A stretch of 64,000 nt of DNA from CAZDWZ01 sp964509425. Lineage in GTDB: Bacteria; Bdellovibrionota_C; UBA2361; SZUA-149; CAZDWZ01. The notes under the pieces were generated by a model. It had not been told where the DNA came from. It saw nothing but the letters and a program-made list of their open reading frames with translations, and did no database searches. This document shows positions 42,763 to 51,307 of the stretch, piece by piece (position 1 is the stretch's first letter; every line of letters starts with the position of its first letter). Made by a program: the position numbers and the translations under genes. The stretch covers positions 372,001-436,000 of the forward strand of contig CAZDWZ010000003.1 of the NCBI GenBank assembly GCA_964509425.1. Reading direction: 5' to 3'.

Positions 42763-43450
42763 ACGGAAAGTATTAATTATCGAAGATGAGGTGGCGATTC
42801 GTCGATTCTTAAAGGCGGGAATGCCAGACGACGAATTCGAGCTTCTCGAAGCCGCGAGCGGAAAAGAAGGAATTCGCTCCGTCGCTTCTCACAATCCAGA
42901 TGTCGTGCTTCTCGACCTTGGGCTTCCCGACATCGACGGCCTAGAAGTAACGACTTCTATTCGCGAATGGTCGCAAGTGCCCATAATCGTTCTTTCTGCT
43001 CGGGGTCAGGAAAAGGATAAGATTGCAGCGTTGGATAACGGTGCAGACGATTACCTCACCAAGCCTTTTGGGCTTGGCGAGTTGTTGGCGCGCATCCGCG
43101 TAGCGCTTCGTCCAGGAAGACGAGGAGGGGCAGACACGGGCGAACCGATATTTCGTAATTCGCGATTCACCGTCGATTTGGAAAGGCGGGAAGTTAAAGT
43201 CGGGGGAGTCGAAGTTCATTTCACGCCGTTGGAATACAAGCTCCTTGTTCTTCTCATTCAGAATGCTGGCAAGGTCCTCACTCACCGTCAATTGCTTACC
43301 ACCGTCTGGGGCGCAGCGTATGGGAGAGAAACTCATTACCTGCGCGTGTTCATGAAGCAGCTCCGGGAGAAGATAGAAGCCAATCCCTCGAAGCCTGTTT
43401 TTTTCCTAACTGAGCCGGGCGTGGGCTATCGATTCCGAGCTGATGGCTGA
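42752..43450 (+). CDS. kdpE: Response regulator KdpE
   Basis: OmpR-type transcription activator of kdp, phosphorylated by KdpD. 232 residues from a GTG at 42752 inside the kdpD end. Receiver domain with acidic pair E11/D12, phosphoacceptor D55 (VVLLDLGLPD), Ser/Thr in ILSARGQ and Lys in YLTKPFG; winged-helix domain from about 130 (FTVDLERREVKV ... FMKQLREKIE ... GVGYRF). Probable binding sites lie at 34702-34826. Confidence 0.95.
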   Translation: MKPKRKVLIIEDEVAIRRFLKAGMPDDEFELLEAASGKEGIRSVASHNPDVVLLDLGLPDIDGLEVTTSIREWSQVPIIVLSARGQEKDKIAALDNGADDYLTKPFGLGELLARIRVALRPGRRGGADTGEPIFRNSRFTVDLERREVKVGGVEVHFTPLEYKLLVLLIQNAGKVLTHRQLLTTVWGAAYGRETHYLRVFMKQLREKIEANPSKPVFFLTEPGVGYRFRADG

Positions 43451-43511
43451 GCATTTGTGAGCGCCGCTGGTTCGGGTTAGACTTTTTGCAAATAGAAAAT
43501 CGGAGGCTGAC

Positions 43512-43883
43512 ATGGAAACAAATCCCGTCAAATGGTTTGAAATCTACGTTCAGGACATGGACCGTGCGAAGAAGTTTTATGAAACGGTCTTCGAAGGCAC
43601 TTTGCAGAAGCTCGAATCCGATGAATTGGAAATGTGGGCCTTCCCGATGGATATGACTGCGGGAGGTGCTTCGGGTGCTCTCGCAAAGATGCCCGGTTGT
43701 CCGTCCGGAGGAAACAGCACCCTCGTCTATTTTGGGTGTGACGACTGCGCCGTTGAAGCGGGGCGCGTGGTCAAGGCGGGTGGTAAGGTTTTTAAGCAGA
43801 AGATGTCCATCGGACAGTATGGCTTCATTGCTCTCGTCACAGACACTGAGAACAACATGATTGGCCTTCATTCGATGAAATGA
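43512..43883 (+). CDS. VOC-superfamily (glyoxalase-like) protein
   Basis: A 123-residue single-unit vicinal-oxygen-chelate protein. VKWFEIYVQDMDRAKKFYE opens the first beta-alpha-beta module and LVYFGCDDCAVEAGRVVKAG the second; QYGFIALVTDTENNMIGLHS closes it. These small VOC proteins include dihydroxybiphenyl-type enzymes, glyoxalase relatives and resistance proteins; the metal ligands are not complete, so a catalytic role is unsure. AGGCTGAC precedes the ATG. Its last 16 bp overlap the convergent nuclease gene. Confidence 0.8.
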   Translation: METNPVKWFEIYVQDMDRAKKFYETVFEGTLQKLESDELEMWAFPMDMTAGGASGALAKMPGCPSGGNSTLVYFGCDDCAVEAGRVVKAGGKVFKQKMSIGQYGFIALVTDTENNMIGLHSMK

Positions 43884-46126
43884 GAACGGGATCGGCGGGC
43901 GTTTAAGCCCTGTTCGGCTCCCGAGATATTTTTCTGTAGGATCAGCTTGAGGAGCTCGAGTGCGGCGACGGCGTCGTTTCGTGCGCGGTGATGACCTTCG
44001 AGTGGGATGCCGAAGTATCTGGTGAGGTCCTTCAGGCTGTAAGAATCAAGGCCCGGAAATGCCCGACGCATTTCGACCCTTGTGCAAAATGTCGGGAAGC
44101 GAAACGGAAGTCCGGCTCGCCGAAGTTCCGCCGACACAAATCCGGCATCAAACGGTGCATTGTGAGCGACGAATATTGCACCTCCAAGAAAAGCTGAGAG
44201 TTGCTCCGCGATTTCGGCGAACACCGGAGCGTCTTTCACCATTTCATTCGAAATGCCGGTTAATCCGGTGATGAAGCTCGATATTCGCCTTTCAGGATTC
44301 AGGAGCGTGGTGAGTTCTCCAATCACCTCACCGCCACGAAATTTGAGCGCCGAGATCTCGGTCATCCGATGGCGGTCGGAGGGACCTCCCGTGGTCTCCA
44401 CATCAATGACGACATACGTCTGATCCGGATCGTATTCCCACTCCACTCGGACGATATCCGTCGGATATCCAGCTGCCGAGAGCGAAAGGAGCTGACGAAG
44501 TTGTACAGGCTGGAGCCGATCGCCAAGCGTTTTTACCTCAACAAATCGGGCGCGGCCGTTTTCCAGGATAAGGAGGTCCGGGAAACCTCGCTTGTTCGCT
44601 TCAAAGTTTTCGGCGATTCCGCGAAGAAGAGATCCGGGACGGGCACCCATGTTTCTGGACGCAGTGAGGAATTCGCGTAGTTGCAATTCTATTCCAGGCC
44701 GCCGGCTCACGAGCCCATTTGGACGGCTGGAGGAATGTTCGAGAGCGGCGGAGAGCTGCGAGGGGTCGAACATCCCCGAATTCAGCTGTTCGACCTTTTC
44801 TTCGATTCGCGTGCGGTTCCTGCTATAAAAAGTTCCACGCAATAAGTCGGCAGGAAGGATGTCGAATTCTGAATGCACCGCCGATGTCGGAGATTCAAAC
44901 AGCTCGGACCAAAACACCGTTCCAAAAAGCGATAACCAGAGCTCGTTTTCACTTCGAAACGCTTGTCGCCCTTCAATTTCGTAACCGGTTCTCACGCCTT
45001 CCTCGGGTCGTCCGCGAAAGATTCCGCTTAGTCGAATCGTGCTGGCCCCGCGCAGCGCACGAGTGACGGCGCTTACCCGTTCGACGCCGAATTTCCGCAA
45101 CATCAAATCTTCGGCGAAGAGAAGCAGGTCTTGCGAAGCGGGTGTCTGGATGATGGCCTCCAGCTCCCGCTTCGCTTCGTCGACTCTCCCCTGGGTCCAA
45201 AGAATTCGGAGCCGCCTTTCAATTGTGCGCGGGCTGCTCCCCATCGCGAGAATTTCCAGTGCAAAATCGTTCTCGCCCGAGCTTCGAAGTGATTCGGCCG
45301 CGTCGTAGATAATCTTCTCGCGAATCCGAAGTGCCCCCGGTCCAGTGGCTTCGGGCCATTCTTTTCGCCGCGACAGTTCCAGCGCAAGCTCGTCGACAGG
45401 AATATTGCGAAGCTTCTCTCGAAGCAGTCGATAGAAGAATTCGGAGCGGGCCTCACTTTCTTCGTCGAAACGAGGCCGGAATTCGACACCCTTCCCATTC
45501 CCGGCAAGAATCCCGAGATCTCGAAGCGCATACAGCTTGAGATCGGAACCGAGATCGCCGAATGCGAGAAAGCAGAGGAAGCTCCACTCAGTCGCGTAGT
45601 TCATGACGATCATGTCCGAGAAAACCGGAGAGGCTTCGAATCGAGAAAATGGAATCCGGTGCTTCGCTGAAAGCAGTAGCTCTTCCTTCCTCCTCGACGC
45701 TCGCGGACTGTTTTCGGAATCTTGATCTTTGAGAAGATCGGAGAGTTGTCGCTTTTTCATTGCGGAAAGCCCGGCAAAGTACTCTGCCTCTTGAACGCGC
45801 CTCAGAAATCCTTTTTCGAGAAGGTCCGCGATTCCATCAGCGAGAGAATCGATCTCTGGATATTTCAGCTCTGAGCAGAAAAAATAGGGTCCCTTCCGAT
45901 TGCAAAGTCGGACAAAAAGTCGTTGGGATGGTTCGGTAAGCCCGAGAAACCCGTCAATTAGAGCTCGTTCATCAGGAGCGAGAAAGGGCGAGTACGCCGC
46001 ATCGACGTTTCTGACAAAAGTCAGAAAGTGTTCGAGGTAGTATCCCTCCGGAAGATCCGGGAGGGATTTGTTTTCGGAGTTGAGGAACATATTCGCGAAT
46101 ATATCATTCGCGATGGACGCGCACAT
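43868..46126 (-). CDS. FAN1-like VRR-NUC nuclease fused to a DEDDh exonuclease
   Basis: A 752-residue multi-domain DNA repair enzyme candidate. N-terminus (25-110): YYLEHFLTFVRNVDAAY, ERALIDGFLGL, QRLFVRLCNRKGPYFFCSEL, the FAN1 winged-helix region. Middle: a long helical, TPR-like part. 478-565: VRR-NUC fold with GIELQLREF (E480), GFPDLLILE (D517) and RFVEVKTLGDRLQPVQ (E530, K532). 570-735: DnaQ-like exonuclease with YVVIDVETTG (D575, E577), VAHNAPFDAGF (D660) and HHRARNDAVAALEL (H713, D718), so all DEDDh residues are present. FAN1 cuts branched and cross-linked DNA; a linked 3'-5' exonuclease would let one protein incise and trim. Convergent with the VOC gene. Confidence 0.85.
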   Translation of the reverse strand: MCASIANDIFANMFLNSENKSLPDLPEGYYLEHFLTFVRNVDAAYSPFLAPDERALIDGFLGLTEPSQRLFVRLCNRKGPYFFCSELKYPEIDSLADGIADLLEKGFLRRVQEAEYFAGLSAMKKRQLSDLLKDQDSENSPRASRRKEELLLSAKHRIPFSRFEASPVFSDMIVMNYATEWSFLCFLAFGDLGSDLKLYALRDLGILAGNGKGVEFRPRFDEESEARSEFFYRLLREKLRNIPVDELALELSRRKEWPEATGPGALRIREKIIYDAAESLRSSGENDFALEILAMGSSPRTIERRLRILWTQGRVDEAKRELEAIIQTPASQDLLLFAEDLMLRKFGVERVSAVTRALRGASTIRLSGIFRGRPEEGVRTGYEIEGRQAFRSENELWLSLFGTVFWSELFESPTSAVHSEFDILPADLLRGTFYSRNRTRIEEKVEQLNSGMFDPSQLSAALEHSSSRPNGLVSRRPGIELQLREFLTASRNMGARPGSLLRGIAENFEANKRGFPDLLILENGRARFVEVKTLGDRLQPVQLRQLLSLSAAGYPTDIVRVEWEYDPDQTYVVIDVETTGGPSDRHRMTEISALKFRGGEVIGELTTLLNPERRISSFITGLTGISNEMVKDAPVFAEIAEQLSAFLGGAIFVAHNAPFDAGFVSAELRRAGLPFRFPTFCTRVEMRRAFPGLDSYSLKDLTRYFGIPLEGHHRARNDAVAALELLKLILQKNISGAEQGLNARRSRSHFIE

Positions 46127-46189
46127 CTCGCCCCGGACGGGATCATTTGATATCCGAGTCCGAGGATGTATCGAGGCTGCTCCTTCCGG

Positions 46190-46753
46190 TTACTTTTCGT
46201 CCGCGCGGCTGAGGTAGGCTCCCTCTTCCGTATCCACTACGATCTTGTCACCGATCTTGAGAAATGGAGGAACCGAAACCGTCAAACCAGTATCGGTCGT
46301 AGCCGGCTTCGGCGAGTTGCTCGCTGTTGCTCCTCGCATTTCAGGAGGACAGTCTGCAATCGTGAGCACGACGGTCTTCGGAAGCTGAACCGAAATCGGT
46401 GCTTCATTAAACGTTGATATCTGTACTTCCATTCCGTCGAAGAGATAGTAGTTCGCGTCTCCGATCATTTCAGGTTGCAGCGTGATTTGCTCGTACGATT
46501 CGGTATTCATGAAATGATAACCGGTCGCATCTTGATAAAGATACGTTGCTTTGTAAGCGTAGACATCCGCAAGATCGAGTTCTTCCGTCGAGCTGAAGCG
46601 GGTTTCCGTCTGCATTCCGGTGAGAAGATTTCTTAGCTTGGCCTGGACGAAAGCTCGAAGATTCCCCGGAGTCCGGTGCTGAAAGTCCATCACGGAGTGA
46701 GGTGCTCCGTTATACATGATCACTCGGCCTTTTCGGATGTCTTTAGCTTTCAT
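46190..46753 (-). CDS. efp: Translation elongation factor P
   Basis: Rescues ribosomes stalled at polyproline. 187 residues in three beta-barrel domains: KAKDIRKGRVIMYNGAPHSV, YAYKATYLYQDATGYHFMN with EQITLQPEMIGDANYYL, and the C-terminal domain. The tip loop reads HRTPGNLRAFVQ: Asn 31 stands where E. coli EF-P carries the beta-lysylated Lys 34. No epmA/epmB, earP or ymfI-type modification gene is seen nearby. A GGATGTC-flanked gene upstream of the FAN1-like gene on the same strand; the two are 63 bp apart. Confidence 0.93.
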   Translation of the reverse strand: MKAKDIRKGRVIMYNGAPHSVMDFQHRTPGNLRAFVQAKLRNLLTGMQTETRFSSTEELDLADVYAYKATYLYQDATGYHFMNTESYEQITLQPEMIGDANYYLFDGMEVQISTFNEAPISVQLPKTVVLTIADCPPEMRGATASNSPKPATTDTGLTVSVPPFLKIGDKIVVDTEEGAYLSRADEK

Positions 46754-46972
46754 AGGGAATTCTCAATACTTAAGAAATTTCGGCTCCTCGAAAAATGTCC
46801 GAACGGGAAGCCCGTAACTAAGGATTAGCGGAGTTCTCCAATGCCTTATCCAAACGAGGAAGAGTCATTGAGAATCGCTCTAAAAGTCCGCAGGTTTATA
46901 GATGGATACATTCCGAAGATCAACAGCGCCCGCCGGTTCAATTGGCCCCGGCTGACTCATCGGAACCGGCTT

Positions 46973-47434
46973 TTAGCGTCTGAGCTGTACAGTCGCCGCC
47001 CCCGTCTGCTTGTCGATAACCACAACCCGGGGTCCAAGGAGCTTCATTTCTTGTTCGGGTGTGTCGAAGCTGACGAAGAAAACGCCATCGCCTTCAGAAA
47101 CATTTTTCACGGAACCCCAGCTTCGTTTTCTGAGAGCGACGTGTTGTTCGGCGAGCCGTTTGGCTTCTTCAGTACTGTGCACTGCCGCGGTATTCGCTGC
47201 GCTCAATTGTCTGTCCTCCGATTCTGTCGCGATCTCTGGAAGCGCTTTGGCTCCGTTGGTGTTCGATTGAGCGAGCACTTGCGCTTTCGGGCTTTCTGCC
47301 TTTAATCCGGAACAGGCTACCGTGGAGATCAGTACTCCCATAATCGTCGCCGACAGGAATCCCCGAGGAAAATCGGCGCGAGGAAAATTCACCGAGTGTG
47401 GCTGAATGTAACTTTGGTTCGTCTTCTTCGGCAT
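46973..47434 (-). CDS. Hypothetical lipoprotein, 153 aa
   Basis: ATG at 47434 after GAAGGTT. A basic lead of about 25 residues is followed by FLSATIMGVLISTVACSG, a lipobox with C41. The mature part has an Ala/Gln/Asn-rich linker, a helix (STEEAKRLAEQHVALRKR) and beta-strands ending VVVIDKQTGAATVQLRR. No known domain; the ending recalls small PepSY-like modules, but this is weak. Confidence 0.65.
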   Translation of the reverse strand: MPKKTNQSYIQPHSVNFPRADFPRGFLSATIMGVLISTVACSGLKAESPKAQVLAQSNTNGAKALPEIATESEDRQLSAANTAAVHSTEEAKRLAEQHVALRKRSWGSVKNVSEGDGVFFVSFDTPEQEMKLLGPRVVVIDKQTGAATVQLRR

Positions 47435-47680
47435 AGGTAAACCTTCTGGTGAGAGCCCAATTAAACATAGACCGGCCGACGGTATCGAGCCAGTCTTTCA
47501 ACGAAAATATTCTATAGCCACCCTGCACAGTAGGCAGGCGGATTGCCGGAGCTATGGAAGGGAAGCGTTGATTTTCGCTCCTATTCCCGTTCGGAACTGA
47601 CTACTTGAGATTGCTGGCTCACTACTTCCGGCGCGGCACACGAATGAGTTCTGTTGCCCGGTGGATTCGCGGGAACTCGG

Positions 47681-48148
47681 TTAGGTGTCGTTCTGACCGT
47701 TGAGGCGGTTTCCAAGGAATATTCCGGCGAACAGGCCCGGTAAAAAGCCACCACCTATTGGTGACCTCGTGATCGAAGAGGTCCAAAATGTCGTGGCGAG
47801 AGCGGTAATTACCGGGAATTCAATTGCAGCGGCAAAAAGAGACCGAGTTCCGGTGGACATGTTCGGGAGAAGCAGTGAGCTGAGACCGGTTCCGACTCCG
47901 AGTCCCATGAAGGAATTCGTCCCGAATAGCGATCCAAGCCCGCCGGGAGTGAGCGCTGGAGTTGAACCCGCGACGGTTGAGGTTCCGGTGGTTGAGGGAT
48001 TTGCACCCAGAAAATTCATGTTGAGAGACGCCGTGGAAGTCTGCGTCGTCTGTATTGCCGCCTGCGTTGCCTGGCGGGCTGCCGTATCCGTGCCGGTATT
48101 AGCAGCGGGAGGGACCGGTTGGAGTTCCAGCGTGGCCATAGAAGTCAC
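47681..48148 (-). CDS. Hypothetical low-complexity membrane protein, 155 aa
   Basis: Minus-strand frame from GTG at 48148 (or ATG at 48139). It is Ala/Thr/Ser/Gly-rich (TDTAARQATQAAIQTTQTST) with hydrophobic, glycine-rich segments GLGVGTGLSSLLLPNM and FAAAIEFPVITALATTFW and a possible span near GGGFLPGLFAGIFLGN. Likely exported or membrane-bound. The opposite strand is also open over most of this stretch but encodes a less plausible protein. No good ribosome binding site. It diverges from the VirD4-like gene. Confidence 0.5.
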   Translation of the reverse strand: MTSMATLELQPVPPAANTGTDTAARQATQAAIQTTQTSTASLNMNFLGANPSTTGTSTVAGSTPALTPGGLGSLFGTNSFMGLGVGTGLSSLLLPNMSTGTRSLFAAAIEFPVITALATTFWTSSITRSPIGGGFLPGLFAGIFLGNRLNGQNDT

Positions 48149-48182
48149 AAAGTGAAGTAAACTCTTTAGTTCTCGTAATGAT

Positions 48183-48364
48183 GTTATGGGTCATAATTGC
48201 CTTCTGTTGCCATAACAAGAATGAATGACCACTGCTCGGAATCAAGCTATGTGATTTCAAGGCATTACGATTCCGCGGACGCGGCTTCTTGTCTTAGTTT
48301 TGGGCCATATCGTGGTCTGGGCTTTCTCGGGTGCGGGTTGAGAGGGCTTCCGGAGACTCCGGAA
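48183..48364. promoter_or_regulatory. Inverted repeats upstream of the VirD4-like gene
   Basis: Two palindromes lie in the 266-bp gap. GTTATGG ... CCATAAC at 48183-48216 has 7-bp arms with a 20-bp spacer. TTCCGGAG-A-CTCCGGAA at 48348-48364 is a perfect 17-bp palindrome, about 50 bp before the ATG at 48415. They are candidate operators for a divergent promoter region. No T run follows, so they are not terminators. Confidence 0.45.
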
Positions 48365-48414
48365 CGAGCCGGGAAAGCACAATGTAGAGAGGGGGAGATC
48401 TCGAGGTTTTTTCA

Positions 48415-51018
48415 ATGTTCGCAACGTTCTTTGTAACATACGGTATGCCGGCAGTTTTTGCCGCTCGTCATATCGACCGTTTCACAGTCGGGCATAACCA
48501 CACTGGTCTCTACTGGTTCAAGTTCGGCTTTCTGATCGTCGTTCTCCTCGCGATTGTTGCACTCGCATTGTTCTCGAATACCCCCGGACGAAAACTCCGA
48601 AAAAATAATCCTAAATACAATCGCCCGAGCCGGTCGAATACGAACGAGCTTGGTTCCGGTGACTTCGCCACGCGCGGACAGATCCAGCGCTGGCTTCAGC
48701 CCCATGACGATCTCGACACTTTGCTTCCGGTTAAAGGAATCAAAGGAAGTGACGGGATTGCGATGAAGCAGGGGAGCCTCATCATTCCGAGTGAAGAGCG
48801 GAACCGGCATGTTCTCATTATTGCGAAAACCGGAAGCGGAAAAACAACACGCGCGATTTTGCCGATTTTATTCAGTGACTGCCTGTGTCCGAAGCGTTCA
48901 ACCATCGTTCTCGATTCGAAGCCGGAAATGTGGGACAAGCTGGTCGGCCTTACGAGAAAGTTTAATCCAGAGAAAGAGATCCTTCTCTTTAACCCGCTCG
49001 ATACAATTCGTAGTTTGAGCTGGAATATTCTCGCGAAGATTGAAACTGATACTGATGCGAAGCTCATCGCCAACACCATCATCTCAGCGACGGATAATCC
49101 GAACGCCCGCGCGGACACCCCGTTTTTCCGGAACAACGCCCTTGCGCTGCTGAACTCCATCATGGTGGGCCTTCTCTCGGGGGACGACGAGCGACTTTCG
49201 ATGCCGCGGGTGCACGAGCTCGTCAACTCAGGGATGGAGAATCTCTGCCGATGGCTGGAAGTCCGGCCTGCGGCGATTCGAAACTCAAAAACATTCGTCG
49301 ACCTCGCTCGATCGGGATCGCAAAACGCCGACACGATTCTCTCCGAGCTCGGGATGCGTCTCGCCGCTTGGGATCTCCGCGATATTAGAGCGACAACATC
49401 GTTTGACGAGCTCAATCTCGAAACGCTCATTGAGAAACCGACATTGCTCATCGTCGAGCTTCGTGAATCGGAGTTGGAGATGCTCCGGCCAATGGCGAAC
49501 GTAATCGTGGTCGAGATCCTTCGTTATCTTACGAAGCGCGCGGAGCAAATGCCAAGCCAAACGCTTCCGCGGCCGGTCGGAATCGTCATCGACGAGTTCG
49601 CGAGCGCTCTGGGACGACTCCCGGAAATTCACATCAAGCTTAATACGTTGCGTTCGAGAAACGTGAGCTTCGTCGGCGCGATTCAGTCCATTGCACAAAT
49701 CAAAGCGAACTATGATCGAGATGCGGATTCGGTACTCGCCGGTTTCAGCACGAAGGTGTTCATGCCGTCGCTTGACTTCCAGGATGCTGAATGGGCGTCG
49801 AAAGAAACGGGAACAATGACCGTGCGTTTTAACGTGTCGTCCATCGGAAAGAACAAACGGCTGATCGATATCTTTGCGACCAAAAACGATAACCTTCAAG
49901 AGCAGGTCCAGCAGAGGCCGGTATTGACCCCCGACGAAATCGGTCGTCCGGTCGATAACATTGCGACGTTCTTCATGCCCAACACTCCGGTGTTCCAAGG
50001 GCACCTCGTCCCGTATTACGAGATCCCGGAAATGGTCGAGCGCTTCGGTGCGTCGCAGGGCATGGACTTTTCGCTGCGATCCTCGCCGATCGAATACGAC
50101 GACAGGTATTCTCCACCGGCGCCGGCTGCTCAAGCCGGCGGACCGAGTGCCGGCGGACCTCCGGTAAGTGCGGAACAGATGTCCGCGCAAATTACGGCCC
50201 TGAAATCGATGCTCAATTTTGCAAACCTCGCGAATGATTCCAAACAGTGGTGGCAAGCCCTTGAGAATGCGAATCCGGGCAATAATCAGGCAATTTTCAA
50301 CCTTCTCGAGCAACTTCGCCGCAGGAATATTTCCGGAGAAGAGTTCTATCGTATCTACGCCTCGTCAGGGGTGAGCAATCTCGACGACCTCTTCGGGGTG
50401 ATCGATAACAAAGTTTTGGGCGAGATGAAGGCCGTGCTGCAATGGGCCCAGGCGAACGATCAGGCAAAAGACTGGTGGAAAGCATTTGAGGACGCGAATA
50501 AGTCAAACACGGTGACCGTCATCGAACTTTGCCAAGAGTTGATCAAACGGGGAGTTACCATAGAGAACTTTTTTGCCGCGTATGTGCACTCGAATGCGAC
50601 TTCGATTCCCGGAATTCTTCAGGTGCTCGACGAGCTGATTAGAAACGGATCAGTGAGCGGAAAAAGTCAGATCGGATCCGAGCCGACGGTCTACGGTCGA
50701 AATCCGGCGGAGCCCGGAAGAGAAAATGGTAACCCTCCGACAGGCCCGTCGCCTGCGACTGAGACTACCCCAACGACTGCATCACCTGCGTCGTCCGGAT
50801 CGATCATTGCCGAGCGACAGCAGACCCGAGACGCCGTCCGGAGCATCTATGTTCAAACCTACTTTGAAATGGGCGTCGACCTCCTTACGCAGGGCAAGGA
50901 AGATGACTTTGCGAAGCTTCTCAAGCTTGCGACAGACGACCCGCATTTCCCGAAAGAGCAACTTGCCGACCTGCAAGACTTGCCCAACAATTTGCCGCCG
51001 AAAAAATCAAGCGGCTAA
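48415..51018 (+). CDS. Solitary VirD4/TraG-like ATPase with duplicated C-terminal domain
   Basis: An 867-residue protein of the type IV coupling ATPase family. Membrane segment at 35-54 (FKFGFLIVVLLAIVALALFS) with a possible earlier short one; VLIIAKTGSGKTT Walker A at 133-145; IVIDEFASALGRLP with Walker B at 390-394; FVGAIQSIAQIKANY Q-motif at 419-433; ATPase body to about 545. A Pro/Ala/Gly linker (563-585) leads to two homologous helical repeats, residues 596-665 (LKSMLNFANLANDSKQWWQA) and 671-741 (MKAVLQWAQANDQAKDWWKA), then a Ser/Pro/Thr-rich linker and a final helical unit. Coupling ATPases bring substrates to secretion channels, yet no other type IV secretion or relaxase gene is present. 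Function unproven. Confidence 0.85.
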   Translation: MFATFFVTYGMPAVFAARHIDRFTVGHNHTGLYWFKFGFLIVVLLAIVALALFSNTPGRKLRKNNPKYNRPSRSNTNELGSGDFATRGQIQRWLQPHDDLDTLLPVKGIKGSDGIAMKQGSLIIPSEERNRHVLIIAKTGSGKTTRAILPILFSDCLCPKRSTIVLDSKPEMWDKLVGLTRKFNPEKEILLFNPLDTIRSLSWNILAKIETDTDAKLIANTIISATDNPNARADTPFFRNNALALLNSIMVGLLSGDDERLSMPRVHELVNSGMENLCRWLEVRPAAIRNSKTFVDLARSGSQNADTILSELGMRLAAWDLRDIRATTSFDELNLETLIEKPTLLIVELRESELEMLRPMANVIVVEILRYLTKRAEQMPSQTLPRPVGIVIDEFASALGRLPEIHIKLNTLRSRNVSFVGAIQSIAQIKANYDRDADSVLAGFSTKVFMPSLDFQDAEWASKETGTMTVRFNVSSIGKNKRLIDIFATKNDNLQEQVQQRPVLTPDEIGRPVDNIATFFMPNTPVFQGHLVPYYEIPEMVERFGASQGMDFSLRSSPIEYDDRYSPPAPAAQAGGPSAGGPPVSAEQMSAQITALKSMLNFANLANDSKQWWQALENANPGNNQAIFNLLEQLRRRNISGEEFYRIYASSGVSNLDDLFGVIDNKVLGEMKAVLQWAQANDQAKDWWKAFEDANKSNTVTVIELCQELIKRGVTIENFFAAYVHSNATSIPGILQVLDELIRNGSVSGKSQIGSEPTVYGRNPAEPGRENGNPPTGPSPATETTPTTASPASSGSIIAERQQTRDAVRSIYVQTYFEMGVDLLTQGKEDDFAKLLKLATDDPHFPKEQLADLQDLPNNLPPKKSSG

Positions 51019-51036
51019 GTCTCGATAAAAAATAGT

Positions 51037-51070
51037 GGGCGAATAAATGAGCCTTCGGCTTGAGTCGCCC
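51037..51070 (+). terminator. Hairpin after the VirD4-like gene
   Basis: GGGCGA (51037-51042) pairs with TCGCCC (51065-51070) and AGCC-TTC-GGCT pairs inside. It starts 19 bp after the stop; a T/G-rich tail (TGTCTTGGTTTGG) follows. Plausible terminator. The rest of the 289-bp gap to the next gene holds nothing identifiable. Confidence 0.5.
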
Positions 51071-51307
51071 TGTCTTGGTTTGGTTTCTCTGCGTCCACTG
51101 CGGTTACACTCGCCGTTGAAAGCCTAACGAGAAACGCAAGAGCAGAGGACTCAGAAAAGAATTTGATATTCTACAACTTCAGACTGAGGCATTATCGGTT
51201 GGTTCCCGCCCCTTTTCCATTCGGACAAACCATCATATGCTCCCGGCGAACCGTTAGATCCTTTCGGCTCATTGTTGCCTTTGGCATTCTCTAATTTTTA
51301 CTGACTC

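Noticed and set aside
46841..47305. Plus-strand open frame of 154 codons after efp
   Set aside because: It is antisense to the lipoprotein gene at 46973-47434, which has a proper signal, lipobox and ribosome binding site. The plus product shows no recognisable features.
47700..48155. Plus-strand open frame of 151 codons opposite the low-complexity membrane protein
   Set aside because: It has no ribosome binding site and lacks any fold-like pattern; the minus-strand product has clear hydrophobic segments. Some doubt remains.
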